Shown: positions 15,974-24,083 of the stretch, in pieces | Numbering within the stretch: the stretch's first letter is position 1 | Layout of the letters: every line of letters starts with the position of its first letter | Assembly: GCF_017565425.1 (NCBI RefSeq) | Contig: NZ_JAGEMK010000002.1 | Coordinates: 124,001-188,000, forward strand | DNA: 64,000 bases | Source: Actinotalea soli | Lineage (GTDB): Bacteria > Actinomycetota > Actinomycetes > Actinomycetales > Cellulomonadaceae | Direction of reading: 5' to 3' | The notes under the pieces: generated by a model | Database searches by the model: none | Seen by the model: the letters and a program-made list of their open reading frames with translations, nothing else | What the model was told of the DNA's origin: nothing | Translations under genes and position numbers: made by a program

Positions 15974-15976
15974 CCC

Positions 15977-16285
15977 TCAGCCGTCCTCGGCCCCGCCGCC
16001 CCGAGTCGGGAAGCCCGTCTCGGGGCGCGGAGCGAGCACCGTGCTCGAGCTGACCGTCGCCGTGCGGCGCAGGATCGCCCACCGACCGTCACGCCGCGCG
16101 TAGAGATCGTCGTACTCCCCCACGCTCAGCCGCCATGTGCCGTCGGCACCACGGGTCAGCGCGTGGGCGACGCTGCGCCCCGACGCGGAGTCGCCGTCGA
16201 CCTCGACCTCGAGGCCCGTGGTCCAGTGCCTGGCCAGGTCACGCTCGTCAGCGCCGCGGCAGTAGTCCACGCCCAGCCGCTGCAC
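15977..16285 (-). pseudogene. SnoaL/NTF2-like protein with an internal deletion
   Basis: The frame encodes 102 residues that match the beginning and end of a SnoaL-type polyketide-cyclase/NTF2 fold. The start has Val-Gln-Arg-Leu-Gly-Val-Asp-Tyr-Cys-Arg-Gly-Ala-Asp-Glu-Arg-Asp, the usual first helix. After Arg-His-Trp it jumps directly to the late strands Glu-Val-Asp-Gly-Asp-Ser-Ala-Ser-Gly-Arg-Ser and Tyr-Asp-Asp-Leu-Tyr-Ala-Arg-Arg-Asp-Gly-Arg-Trp. Some 40-45 residues of middle strands, which form part of the pocket, are absent. The GTG start is uncertain; homology continues upstream of it without a good start codon. The reading frame is intact, so this could be a recent in-frame deletion or a shortened protein. 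I think it is a degraded gene. Confidence 0.5.
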
Positions 16286-16313
16286 CGCAGCGACCGCGTC
16301 CAGGTCCGCGGGC

Positions 16314-16604
16314 TCAGGCGGCCTCGCGGCCGGCCTCCTCGGCGAACAGCGGGCGCAGGGCCGCGATGACGTCGAGCCGGTCCACGTCCTTGATCTGCGC
16401 GACCAGGGCCACGCACACGTTGGCGAGGGTCAGGGCGCCGTAGGCCACGGGCGTGGCCCTGTCCTCCGCGCCGGCGACGAGACCCTCGAGCTGAGCCATC
16501 GCGAGGGGCACCGCCTGGCGCGAGGCGACCCGATCGTCCGGGTCCAGGGCCGTGAGGGCGTCGAGCAGTGCGCGGGCGATGCCTTGCTGCTGCTCCGGGG
16601 TCAC
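16314..16604 (-). CDS. Hypothetical helical protein, 96 residues
   Basis: An all-helical, Ala/Leu-rich cytoplasmic protein with no recognised family. It starts at GTG 16604 (Val-Thr-Pro-Glu-Gln-Gln-Gln-Gly). The longer upstream frame overlaps the GNAT gene on the other strand and has a different composition. The helical segments Leu-Leu-Asp-Ala-Leu-Thr-Ala-Leu and Ala-Ala-Leu-Arg-Pro-Leu-Phe suggest a compact bundle. It lies about 28 bases upstream of the SnoaL-like gene on the same strand, so the two were probably co-transcribed. It is divergent from the acetyltransferase gene by about 105 bases. Confidence 0.5.
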   Translation of the reverse strand: MTPEQQQGIARALLDALTALDPDDRVASRQAVPLAMAQLEGLVAGAEDRATPVAYGALTLANVCVALVAQIKDVDRLDVIAALRPLFAEEAGREAA

Positions 16605-16710
16605 AAAACGACCATACGGGGCACCGGGCCACCGCCGCGCCCCCCGGAGCGCGGCTTCACCCGAAGGGGGGACCAGGGCTCGGTCCGCGCGCCGGTGGCA
16701 GACTCCGGGC

Positions 16711-17277
16711 ATGGTTACCGGGACCACGACGACGCCGCGGCTCGTCCTCTCCCCACCCAGGCAGGCCGACCTCGCCGAGCTCCATGCCCTGCACGCCGAC
16801 CCCGGGGTGTGGGCGCACTTCCCCTCCGGGCGGCACGCCACGGTCGAGGCCACCGCGCGGATCCTCACCGAGACCATCGCCGGGTGGGAGGAGCGCGGCC
16901 TGGACTTCTGGACTGTGCGCGCCCGGCTCGACGAAGGGCCCGGCGCCCTGGTCGGGATGGGCGGGTGCCGCCTGCACCGCGGTCCCGTGTGGAACCTCTA
17001 CTACCGCCTCGCCCCGACGGTCTGGGGCCAGGGCCTGGCCCAGGAGCTCATCGCCGCTGCCCGCGCAGCCGCCGCCGCGCAGCACCCCGAGGTCCCCGTC
17101 GTCGCCTACCTCCTCGAGCACAACGACGGGTCACGGCGGGCGGCCGAGCGCGCGGGGCTGCAGCAGGTGTGGCGCGGGCCCGACGTCGGCAACCCCGACC
17201 CCGACGCCGTCCGGCTGGTCTACGCCGACCGGGAGGTCGACGTCGGGATGCTGGGGGTCGTCACCGGGCAGGCGTGA
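16711..17277 (+). CDS. GNAT-family N-acetyltransferase
   Basis: A 188-residue acetyltransferase of the RimJ/RimL-like type, moving acetyl from acetyl-CoA to an amino group. The fold's first strand is Pro-Arg-Leu-Val-Leu-Ser. The acceptor-side Trp-Asn-Leu-Tyr-Tyr-Arg-Leu and the CoA-binding turn Val-Trp-Gly-Gln-Gly-Leu-Ala (about 105-111) follow. A C-terminal Asn-Asp-Gly-Ser-Arg-Arg-Ala-Ala-Glu-Arg-Ala-Gly-Leu completes the pattern, equivalent to the Asn-x-x-Ser-x-x-x-x-Glu-Lys-x-Gly-Phe block of this family. ATG 16711 is the only start that removes low-complexity upstream sequence. The substrate is unknown; these enzymes act on ribosomal proteins, antibiotics or small amines. Confidence 0.85.
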   Translation: MVTGTTTTPRLVLSPPRQADLAELHALHADPGVWAHFPSGRHATVEATARILTETIAGWEERGLDFWTVRARLDEGPGALVGMGGCRLHRGPVWNLYYRLAPTVWGQGLAQELIAAARAAAAAQHPEVPVVAYLLEHNDGSRRAAERAGLQQVWRGPDVGNPDPDAVRLVYADREVDVGMLGVVTGQA

Positions 17278-17314
17278 CGGCGGGCCAGTCGATCGAGGGC
17301 GACCCACCGACCGT

Positions 17315-18337
17315 TCAGCTGAACAGCGCGCTGTACCCGTTGAGCGCGGGCTGACCGCCGAGGTGGGCGTAGAGGACCGTCGACCCGGCGGGGATCTCGC
17401 CGTCGCGCACCAGCTGGATGGTCGCGGCCATCGACTTCCCTTCGTAGACGGGGTCGGTGACCATGCCCTCGGTGCGGGCCGCGAGGCGCATCGCGTCGAG
17501 CGTCACCTCGTCAGGGATGCCGTAGGTGCCGGCGTGGAAGCGCTCGTCGAGCTCGACGTCCTCGAGGGTCAGCCCGCGCTCGAGGCCGATCCGCCGACCC
17601 GTGCTCTGCGCGATGCGCAGCACCTGGTCACGGGTCTTCGCCGGGTCGGCCGAGGCGTCGACGCCGAGCACCCGTCGGGGCCGGGCGCCCTGCTCCTCGG
17701 CGAGGGCGAAGCCGGCGACCATCCCGGCCTGGGTGGATCCGGTGACCGAGCAGACCACCACGGTGTCGAAGAAGACGCCGAGCTCCTCCTCCTGCTGGGC
17801 GACCTCGCGGGCCCACCCGGCGAACCCCAGGCCGCCGAGCGGGTGGTCCGAGGCCCCCGCGGGGATCGCGTAGGGCCTGCCGCCGTCGGCCTCGATCTGG
17901 GCCAGGGCGCGCTCCCAGCTCTCGCGGAAGCCGATGTCGAACCCGGCGCGGACCAGGTGCACCTCGGCCCCGGCCAGACGGGAGATGAGGATGTTGCCGA
18001 CCTTGTCGTAGACCGGGTCCGGCCAGTCGACCCAGCTCTCCTGGACCAGGACGCAGCGCAGGCCGGCCCGGGCGGCGACCGCGGCGACCTGGCGCGTGTG
18101 GTTGGACTGCACGCCCCCGATCGAGACGAGGGTGTCGCAGCCCTGGACGAGGGCGTCGGCCACGAGGTACTCGAGCTTGCGGGTCTTGTTGCCGCCGTAG
18201 GCGATGCCTGAGTTGCAGTCCTCACGCTTGGCCCACACCTCGGCGCCGCCGAGCTCGGCGGTGAGCCGGTCGAGGCGGTGCACCGGGGAGGGGCCGAAGA
18301 GCAGCGGGTAGCGGGGGTGGTCGTCGAGGGTGGTCAT
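17315..18337 (-). CDS. acdS: 1-aminocyclopropane-1-carboxylate (ACC) deaminase
   Basis: A 340-residue PLP enzyme that breaks ACC, the plant ethylene precursor, into ammonia and 2-oxobutyrate. The length matches the family (about 338). Key residues fall at the standard positions: Lys51 in Gly-Gly-Asn-Lys (PLP lysine), Ser78 in Gln-Ser-Asn-His, and Tyr-Glu in Val-Tyr-Glu-Gly-Lys-Ser-Met near 294-295. The leucine in Pro-Ala-Leu-Asn-Gly-Tyr also separates true ACC deaminases from D-cysteine desulfhydrases. The start overlaps the stop of the upstream GntR gene by ATGA, so they form one operon. It suggests a plant-associated or soil life style and use of ACC as nitrogen source. Confidence 0.9.
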   Translation of the reverse strand: MTTLDDHPRYPLLFGPSPVHRLDRLTAELGGAEVWAKREDCNSGIAYGGNKTRKLEYLVADALVQGCDTLVSIGGVQSNHTRQVAAVAARAGLRCVLVQESWVDWPDPVYDKVGNILISRLAGAEVHLVRAGFDIGFRESWERALAQIEADGGRPYAIPAGASDHPLGGLGFAGWAREVAQQEEELGVFFDTVVVCSVTGSTQAGMVAGFALAEEQGARPRRVLGVDASADPAKTRDQVLRIAQSTGRRIGLERGLTLEDVELDERFHAGTYGIPDEVTLDAMRLAARTEGMVTDPVYEGKSMAATIQLVRDGEIPAGSTVLYAHLGGQPALNGYSALFS

Positions 18338-19002
18338 GTCGCCTCCGGGTGGGCGCGGTCCAGCTCGAGCACGAGCGTGGTCCAGATCGCGGTGGTCAGG
18401 GCGACGGCGGCGTCGACGTCGGTCGAGCACGCCTCGATGAGGCGCGCGTGCAGGTCCACGGAGTCGTGACCGTGGGGGGCGGCGAAGCGCTGGCGCTCGA
18501 GCCGCCGGATCATCGGGGTGAAGCGGGTGACGGTGGCCTGGGCCGCGGCGTTGGCCGCGCGGTCGAGGAGCACCTGGTGCAGGTCGTCGTCGGCCGCGAG
18601 GGCCGCCTCGGTGTCCCCCGAGCGGACCGCCGCGGCGAAACGCTCGTTGGCGGCGCGCATGCGGTCGAGGTCCTCGGCGGTCAGGTGCGGGGCGGCCTCG
18701 CGGGTCGCGACCTCGTGCATCGACCGGACCACGACGGCGGCCCCGCGCACGGCCTCGGCGTCGAGCGGGGTGACGCGGGTGTGGCTCTGGGGCTTGGTCT
18801 CGACCAGGCCCTCGTCCCCGAGGGTCACCAGGGCGGCGCGGACGGGGGCGACCGAGAGGCCCAGCTGGGCCGCGAGGGCGGTGTCCTTGATGACGTGGCC
18901 CGGGGCGAGGTCCCCGTCGACGATCGCGGACCGGATGCGCGCGGCGGCCTGGTCGCGCAGCAGGACGCGGCGGACGGGGGGCAGGTGATGCATGGTTGAC
19001 AT
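18334..19002 (-). CDS. GntR-family (FCD) regulator of ACC deaminase
   Basis: A 222-residue regulator. The winged helix-turn-helix (about 15-75) shows [13 protein letters not shown] and [10 protein letters not shown], typical of the FadR subgroup. The helical FCD ligand domain (about 85-215) carries His residues, in Asp-Leu-His and near Asp-Leu-His-Ala-Arg-Leu, that often bind a metal and a carboxylate ligand. It is translationally coupled to acdS and so probably controls it in response to ACC or a product. Its first codon lies inside an inverted repeat, consistent with self-regulation. Many acdS genes instead sit beside an Lrp-type regulator (AcdR), so this pairing is notable. Confidence 0.88.
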   Translation of the reverse strand: MSTMHHLPPVRRVLLRDQAAARIRSAIVDGDLAPGHVIKDTALAAQLGLSVAPVRAALVTLGDEGLVETKPQSHTRVTPLDAEAVRGAAVVVRSMHEVATREAAPHLTAEDLDRMRAANERFAAAVRSGDTEAALAADDDLHQVLLDRAANAAAQATVTRFTPMIRRLERQRFAAPHGHDSVDLHARLIEACSTDVDAAVALTTAIWTTLVLELDRAHPEAT

Positions 19003-19013
19003 CTAACATGTCA
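18997..19013. promoter_or_regulatory. Inverted repeat over the GntR start codon (candidate operator)
   Basis: TGACAT (18997-19002) and ATGTCA (19008-19013) flank a five-base spacer. The ATG of the GntR gene is part of the first arm. There is no ribosome-binding site upstream of that ATG, so a leaderless transcript is possible, and a bound repressor would then block it directly. Confidence 0.45.
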
Positions 19014-19120
19014 GTGGCCAGGTGAACAAGGGTCGGGCTGTGCCTGATGACGACGAGCCGCCTGGGCGGCGCTCAGCTGCTGGCTACCCTGGGCGGACCA
19101 GCATCGAGGGGACCCTGAGC

Positions 19121-19921
19121 GTGGACAGCACCGGAACCGCGAGCGTGGTCGAGCGGATCGCCGTCGTCTCCGACGTGCACGGCAACATGACCGCCTACGA
19201 CGCGGTGCTCGCCGACATCGACGCGCGGGGCATCCGCACGGTCATCAACCTGGGGGACGTGGCCGGCAAGGGTCCGCGGGGGTCGGCGGCCGTGGCCCGG
19301 ACCCGCGAGCGCTGCGCGGTCACGGTGCGCGGCAACTGGGACGACCTGCTGCCCACCAAGGAGTTCCCGCCCGGAGACCCGATGACCTGGTGGAAGGAGG
19401 AGCTCACCGACGCCGACCGCACCTGGCTCGCCGAGCTTCCTCTGGTGCACCACCTCGAGCTGAGCGGTCGCCGCATCCGGCTGCTGCACGCCTCGGCCGA
19501 GAGCGTCCACGTGCGCGTCCACGCCCGGCACACCGACGAGCAGTTCGACGGCATGTTCGCGACCACGCCACTCACGGGCGAGGGGCCCGAGCCCACGATG
19601 GTCGTCTACGGCGACATCCACGACGCGTTCGTCAAGGTCCGCGACGGCCGCACCCTGGTCAACGCCGGGAGCGCAGGCAACCCGCTCGACGAGACCGCGG
19701 CCTCCTACGTGGTGCTCGAAGGGGTTCCGGGGGGCAGCGCGACGGACGTCTTCAGCCTGCAGATGGTGCGCGTCCCCTTCGACGTCGAGGCCGAGATCGC
19801 GGTGGCCCGGGGGGTGGGGATGCCGTCGCTGGAGGCCTACGCCGTGGAGCTCCGCACCGGGGTGTACCGCGGGTGGCACGCCGAGCGGGGACTGCGGGCT
19901 CCGGACGTCCTGGGACGCTGA
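19121..19921 (+). CDS. Calcineurin-like metallophosphoesterase
   Basis: A 266-residue cytoplasmic phosphoesterase of the YfcE/PrpE-like type. The metal-binding motifs are in order: Val-Ser-Asp-Val-His-Gly-Asn (about 12-18), Asn-Leu-Gly-Asp-Val-Ala-Gly-Lys-Gly-Pro (about 43-52), Val-Arg-Gly-Asn-Trp-Asp (GNxD, about 70-75), a later His in Leu-Leu-His-Ala-Ser, and Val-Tyr-Gly-Asp-Ile-His. These would hold two metal ions. Substrates of this group include cyclic nucleotides, dinucleotides and phosphoproteins, and none can be assigned here. GTG 19121 follows GAGGGG; an earlier GTG at 19022 overlaps the GntR promoter and is less likely. A phosphodiesterase role in nucleotide signalling is possible but not shown. 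Confidence 0.8.
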   Translation: MDSTGTASVVERIAVVSDVHGNMTAYDAVLADIDARGIRTVINLGDVAGKGPRGSAAVARTRERCAVTVRGNWDDLLPTKEFPPGDPMTWWKEELTDADRTWLAELPLVHHLELSGRRIRLLHASAESVHVRVHARHTDEQFDGMFATTPLTGEGPEPTMVVYGDIHDAFVKVRDGRTLVNAGSAGNPLDETAASYVVLEGVPGGSATDVFSLQMVRVPFDVEAEIAVARGVGMPSLEAYAVELRTGVYRGWHAERGLRAPDVLGR

Positions 19922-19981
19922 CGAGGCGGCCTGGCTCATCGCCGCCCACCGACCCCAGCCCGAGACGCAGCAGCGGGTGAG

Positions 19982-20095
19982 GTGTTCATCGGGCGCGACG
20001 ATCCGCGACGCGCACGGAACCACCTGTCCGAGTCGATCGACCTCTTGGTCCAGCAGGACTGGCCGGAGATTCTCGACGTACCGATCACGCGATGA
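19982..20095 (+). other. Short 37-codon frame, probable gene remnant
   Basis: From GTG 19982 a frame reads Val-Phe-Ile-Gly-Arg-Asp-Asp-Pro and ends Asp-Val-Pro-Ile-Thr-Arg, with a stop that overlaps the ATG of the OmpA-like gene (ATGA). The amino-acid pattern looks like the tail of a real protein. It has less GC-rich third positions than most genes here. No good ribosome-binding site is present. It may be the truncated end of a gene that once preceded the OmpA-like gene. Confidence 0.25.
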
Positions 20096-20688
20096 CCGCG
20101 ACTGTGCAGCCTAGGAACCGGGTGGCCGCCATCGCGGTGACTGCCGTCCTGGTGACCACCCTCGCGACCGGGCCCGCGCAGGCGGAGGACTTCCGCGACC
20201 CGGAGGACTTGCCCGAGGCGAGCAACCAGATGGTCGCGGATGCCGTGCGGGTCTTCGACGTGCGGGACGCCGTGCGGGCGTTCACGCCGAACGACTCGGT
20301 GCAGGTCGTCAAGGAGCAGGTCCGCCGCGTGGACGGGGACACCCTCATCACGCTGTCCTCGGACATCTTGTTCGAGCCGGAGAGGGCCGAGCTCCCGGAC
20401 ACGGCCCCGGACAACCTCGAACCGGTCCTGCGCGACGTCCCGCGAGCCGCCGAGGTGAGCGTCACGGGGCACACCGACTCGGTCGGCGACGACGCGAGCA
20501 ACCAGACGTTGTCCGAGGAACGTGCCCAGGCCGTGGCGAACGCGATCGCGGCGGCCCGGCCCGACCTCGTCCTGACGGTCGCCGGACGTGGCGAGACCGA
20601 GCCGGTCGCGACCGAGGTGGTCGGCGACAGCGTCGACGTGTCCGCGCGCGCGAAGAACAGGCGCGTGGAGATCCGCTACGGCACCTGA
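20092..20688 (+). CDS. Secreted OmpA/MotB-domain protein
   Basis: A 198-residue exported protein. A signal peptide with a basic start and hydrophobic core ends near Ala-Gln-Ala-Glu (about 32). The C-terminal domain (about 90-198) is an OmpA/MotB peptidoglycan-binding fold. It shows Leu-Ser-Ser-Asp-Ile-Leu-Phe, Val-Thr-Gly-His-Thr-Asp-Ser-Val-Gly, Asn-Gln-Thr-Leu-Ser-Glu-Glu-Arg-Ala-Gln-Ala-Val and a closing Asn-Arg-Arg-Val-Glu-Ile, which are the peptidoglycan-contact motifs. It probably anchors to the cell wall. The function is unknown; in Gram-positive bacteria such proteins are wall-associated or part of envelope systems. The ATG overlaps the end of a short upstream frame. Confidence 0.85.
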   Translation: MTATVQPRNRVAAIAVTAVLVTTLATGPAQAEDFRDPEDLPEASNQMVADAVRVFDVRDAVRAFTPNDSVQVVKEQVRRVDGDTLITLSSDILFEPERAELPDTAPDNLEPVLRDVPRAAEVSVTGHTDSVGDDASNQTLSEERAQAVANAIAAARPDLVLTVAGRGETEPVATEVVGDSVDVSARAKNRRVEIRYGT

Positions 20689-20711
20689 TCCTCGCCACCC
20701 GTGATGCGGGA

Positions 20712-20744
20712 TGCGGCCCCCGGACCCTCGGTGCGGGGGCCGCA
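20712..20744. terminator. Bidirectional hairpin terminator
   Basis: TGCGGCCCCCG (20712-20722) pairs perfectly with CGGGGGCCGCA (20734-20744) across an 11-base loop. It lies between the convergent OmpA-like gene and dnaB and can end both transcripts. Confidence 0.7.
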
Positions 20745-20996
20745 CCCGGGCCGAGGGGCGACGTCGGAGCGCTCGATCGGCAACCGCGTCCCTCGCGGGC
20801 TGAGATCAACGGCTCCAGCGGGGCCTGGTCGAGTCAGGTGAGACCTGCGCGACGCCACGAGGAGCTCTCTCGACTCACGCGCCCCCGTGCCCGACGACGT
20901 CGACCCGGCGAGACTCCGCCACGAGATCCCGAGGCCAGCGACCCGCGTCTCTGTCGGTTCCCGAAACCCCGTTCCCGAACTCGACGAAGCCCGGCA
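20745..20996. other. Intergenic stretch after the terminator, no gene seen
   Basis: Together with the hairpin, about 308 bases separate the OmpA-like gene and dnaB. Apart from that hairpin I see no open frame with plausible composition, no RNA motif and no repeat. Confidence 0.5.
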
Positions 20997-22376
20997 CTAC
21001 ATCCCCGACGGAGCCATGTCGACGAAGCGGGCGTAGTGGCCCTGGAAGGCCACGACGATGGTGTCGGTGGGGCCGTTGCGGTGCTTGGCGACGATGATGT
21101 CGGCCTCGCCCGCACGCGGGGACTCGCGCTCGTAGGCGTCCTCGCGGTGCAGCAGCATGACGATGTCGGCGTCCTGCTCGATGGAGCCGGACTCACGCAG
21201 GTCGCTCATCTGGGGCTTCTTGTCGGTGCGCTGCTCGGCGCCACGGTTCAGCTGGGAGATGGCGATCACGGGGACCTCGAGCTCCTTGGCCAGGAGCTTG
21301 AGGGCGCGGGAGAACTCCGAGACCTCCTGCTGGCGGGACTCGACGCGCTTGCCCGAGCTCATCAGCTGCAGGTAGTCGATCACCACGAGCTTGAGGTCGT
21401 GGCGCTGCTTGAGCCGCCGGCACTTGGCACGGATCTCCATGAGCGACATGTTCGGTGAGTCGTCGATGAACAGCGGGGCCTGGGAGAGCTTGCCCATGGT
21501 CGAGGCGAGCTTCTGCCAGTCCTCGTCGCGCATGGTGCCCTTGCGCATGTTCTGCAGGGGCACGCGGGCCTCGGCGGAGAGCATGCGCATGGTGATCTCG
21601 TTGCGGCTCATCTCCAGGGAGAAGACCACCGACGTGAGGCCGTGCTTGATCGACGCCGACCGGACGATGTCGAGCCCGATCGTCGACTTGCCCATAGCAG
21701 GGCGCGCGGCGATGACGACCATCTGGCCCGGGTGGAGGCCGTTGGTGAGCTTGTCGAGCTCGATGAAGCCGGTGGGCACGCCGATCATGCCCTCGCCGCG
21801 CTGGCCGGCGGCCTCGATCTCCTCCATGGTGCCGTTGATGATCTCGGCGAGGGGAAGGTAGTCCTCGCTGGTGCGCTGCTCGGTGACGGCGTAGATCTCG
21901 GCCTGGGCGTTGTTGACGAGGTCGTCGACGTCGCCGCCCTCGGTCGCGTAGCCGAGCTGGACGATGCGGGTCCCGGCCTCGACCAGGCGGCGCAGCACGG
22001 CCCGCTCGCGGACGATGCGGGCGTAGTAGCCGGCGTTGGCCGCGGTGGGCACGGTCGAGATGAGGGTGTGCAGGTAGGGCGCCCCACCGATGCGCCCGAT
22101 CTCGCCGCGCTTGGTGAGCTCGGCCGAGACGGTGACGGCGTCGGCCGGCTCGCCGCGCCCGTAGAGGTCGAGGATCGCGTCGTAGACGAGCTCGTGGGCC
22201 GGCTTGTAGAAGTCGGTGCCCTTGATCTGCTCGACGACGTCGGCGATCGCGTCCTTCGACAGCATCATGCCGCCGAGCACGCTCTGCTCGGCACCCACGT
22301 CCTGCGGGGGGGTGCGGTCGAAGCTTGCCTCGGGGCGACGTGCGCTCAGACCCTGCTCGAGCTCGTCGATGCTCAC
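20997..22376 (-). CDS. dnaB: Replicative DNA helicase DnaB
   Basis: The hexameric helicase that unwinds DNA at the fork, 459 residues, with no intein. The N-terminal domain (about 20-125) begins Pro-Gln-Asp-Val-Gly-Ala-Glu-Gln-Ser-Val-Leu-Gly. A linker helix leads to the RecA-like ATPase (about 185-455). Walker A is Ala-Arg-Pro-Ala-Met-Gly-Lys-Ser-Thr; Walker B is Leu-Val-Val-Ile-Asp-Tyr-Leu-Gln-Leu-Met. The DNA-loop and arginine finger region includes Leu-Arg-Glu-Ser-Gly-Ser-Ile-Glu-Gln-Asp-Ala-Asp. It belongs to the rpsF-ssb-rpsR-rplI-dnaB block, but here two plus-strand transporter genes separate it from rplI, so it needs its own promoter. The DnaA-box-like cluster just upstream could tie its expression to DnaA. 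Confidence 0.97.
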   Translation of the reverse strand: MSIDELEQGLSARRPEASFDRTPPQDVGAEQSVLGGMMLSKDAIADVVEQIKGTDFYKPAHELVYDAILDLYGRGEPADAVTVSAELTKRGEIGRIGGAPYLHTLISTVPTAANAGYYARIVRERAVLRRLVEAGTRIVQLGYATEGGDVDDLVNNAQAEIYAVTEQRTSEDYLPLAEIINGTMEEIEAAGQRGEGMIGVPTGFIELDKLTNGLHPGQMVVIAARPAMGKSTIGLDIVRSASIKHGLTSVVFSLEMSRNEITMRMLSAEARVPLQNMRKGTMRDEDWQKLASTMGKLSQAPLFIDDSPNMSLMEIRAKCRRLKQRHDLKLVVIDYLQLMSSGKRVESRQQEVSEFSRALKLLAKELEVPVIAISQLNRGAEQRTDKKPQMSDLRESGSIEQDADIVMLLHREDAYERESPRAGEADIIVAKHRNGPTDTIVVAFQGHYARFVDMAPSGM

Positions 22377-22679
22377 CGATCACCCTCCACCAGCGCTTGC
22401 GTACGTGTCGAACTGACGTTCTATCGCACGCCGCTGACACACTGCCTGCGCCGCCGACGACGAACTCCGTCGTGCTTCCTGCGCGAGGCTACGGGCAAGC
22501 TGGCGATGCCCCAAGCGGCGGGACCTCGGTCCTGTGCACGACCCTGGGGACGAGCTGTGGACAGCGTGCCCCGAAGTTGTGCACAGGCCGGGGACAACAC
22601 TGTGGATAGCGTGGGAGAACTCGTGGGAACACGCGCTGAGCACCGTGTTCGCCGTACACCTGCTGTGGATAGGAACCCG
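22377..22679. promoter_or_regulatory. dnaB upstream region with a cluster of DnaA-box-like 9-mers
   Basis: Within 22530-22675 there are four sequences close to the DnaA box TTGTCCACA. They are TGTGGACAG (22556-22564), TTGTGCACA (22577-22585), and two copies of TGTGGATAG (22601-22609 and 22664-22672), plus a weaker TGTGCAC at 22533. Three read as boxes on the minus strand. The stretch separates divergent dnaB and the MATE gene and contains no plausible gene. DnaA control of dnaB, or titration of DnaA, are the two readings. Confidence 0.5.
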
Positions 22680-24035
22680 TTGTCGAACCGTTCACCTGAT
22701 GGACAGCCCGTCCCGTCTGGCGCGCCGTCCCTCGACCGTCAGATCCTGTCCCTCGCGGTCCCCGCGCTCGGGGCCCTGGTCGCCGAGCCGCTCTTCGTGC
22801 TGGTCGACTCTGCGGTCGTCGGGCGCCTCGGCACCTCCCAGCTCGCCGGGCTCGCCCTCGCCGGCACCGTGCTCACCACCGTCGTCGGCCTGTGCGTGTT
22901 CCTCGCCTACGCGACCACCGCGAGCGTGGCCCGCACCCTGGGCGCCGGGGACCGCCGTCGGGCCCTGGGCGCCGGGATCGACGGCATGTGGCTGGCCCTC
23001 GGGCTGGGCGTCCTGCTCGCGGCGGCCCTGTGGCTCGCGGGTCCCACCGTCGTGCAGGCCCTCGGCGCCCCGCCCGACGTCGTGCCGCACGCGGTCGCGT
23101 ACCTCCGGTGGTCCGCCCCGGGCCTGCCGGGGATGCTCGTGGTCCTGGCCGCCACGGGGGTGCTGCGAGGCATGCTCGACACCCGCACGCCCCTGTGGGT
23201 CGCGGCCTCGGGGGCGGTCCTCAACGCGATCCTCTCGGTCGTGCTGGTCCTGGGCCTGGGGATGGGGGTCGCGGGCTCAGGCCTGGGGACGACGATCGCC
23301 CAGCTCGCCATGGGGGTCACCCTCGCCGCGGTCGTGGCCCGTGGCGCCCGGGCCGAGCGCGTCTCGATGCGGCCGACCCGCAGCGGGCTCCTGGCCGGGG
23401 CTCGGACCGGCGCACCGCTGCTGGTCCGCACCGTCTCGTTGCGCATCGCGATCCTCCTCGCCGTCTGGGTCGCGGCCGGCCTCGGCACCGTCACCCTCGC
23501 CGGCCACCAGGTGGTGATGGCCGTGTGGGGACTGATGGCCTTCGCCCTGGACGCCCTCGCGATCGCCGCCCAGGCCCTCGTCGGGCGAGGACTCGGAGCG
23601 GCCGACATCTCGACCACCCGCGCGGTGCTCCGACGCACCCTGCAGTGGGGTACCGGTGCCGGGGCCGTGCTGGGGCTCGTGGTGGGTGCGGCCGGGTGGT
23701 GGATCGGACCCCTGTTCAGCGCCGACCCCGACGTGAGACGCGCGGTCGCCCTCGCCCTGGTCGTCGTGGCGGTGACCATGCCCGTGGCCGGGTGGGTCTT
23801 CGTGCTCGACGGCGTGCTCATCGGGGCCGGGGACGGGCGCTACCTCGCCGTCGTCGGGCTCCTCACGCTGGCCGTGTACCTGCCGGCCGCCCTCGCGGTC
23901 CGGGCGTGGGCCGAGGACGGCGCGAGCGGGCTGGCGTGGTCCTGGGCGGCCTTCGCCGGGATCTTCATGCTCGCCCGCGCGGTCACCACCGGCCTGCGGG
24001 CCCGCGGCGAGGCGTGGATGGTCACCGGGGGCTGA
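22680..24035 (+). CDS. MATE-family efflux transporter (DinF-like)
   Basis: A 451-residue, twelve-helix transporter of the multidrug and toxin extrusion family, driven by a proton or sodium gradient. The first helix motif is Ala-Val-Pro-Ala-Leu-Gly-Ala-Leu-Val-Ala-Glu-Pro-Leu-Phe, followed by Val-Asp-Ser-Ala-Val-Val-Gly-Arg-Leu-Gly-Thr, both typical of the DinF branch. The second half repeats the pattern around Leu-Ala-Gly-His-Gln-Val. The start is uncertain: TTG 22680 is preferred because AGGAA lies five bases upstream; GTG 22665 is the alternative. It is divergent from dnaB and interrupts the usual rplI-dnaB neighbourhood together with the FUSC gene. The substrate is unknown. Confidence 0.88.
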   Translation: MSNRSPDGQPVPSGAPSLDRQILSLAVPALGALVAEPLFVLVDSAVVGRLGTSQLAGLALAGTVLTTVVGLCVFLAYATTASVARTLGAGDRRRALGAGIDGMWLALGLGVLLAAALWLAGPTVVQALGAPPDVVPHAVAYLRWSAPGLPGMLVVLAATGVLRGMLDTRTPLWVAASGAVLNAILSVVLVLGLGMGVAGSGLGTTIAQLAMGVTLAAVVARGARAERVSMRPTRSGLLAGARTGAPLLVRTVSLRIAILLAVWVAAGLGTVTLAGHQVVMAVWGLMAFALDALAIAAQALVGRGLGAADISTTRAVLRRTLQWGTGAGAVLGLVVGAAGWWIGPLFSADPDVRRAVALALVVVAVTMPVAGWVFVLDGVLIGAGDGRYLAVVGLLTLAVYLPAALAVRAWAEDGASGLAWSWAAFAGIFMLARAVTTGLRARGEAWMVTGG

Positions 24036-24083
24036 GGGCGCCCTCCGGTGGTGACCCCGGGCCCCCTGCGCTGAACTAGGGCC

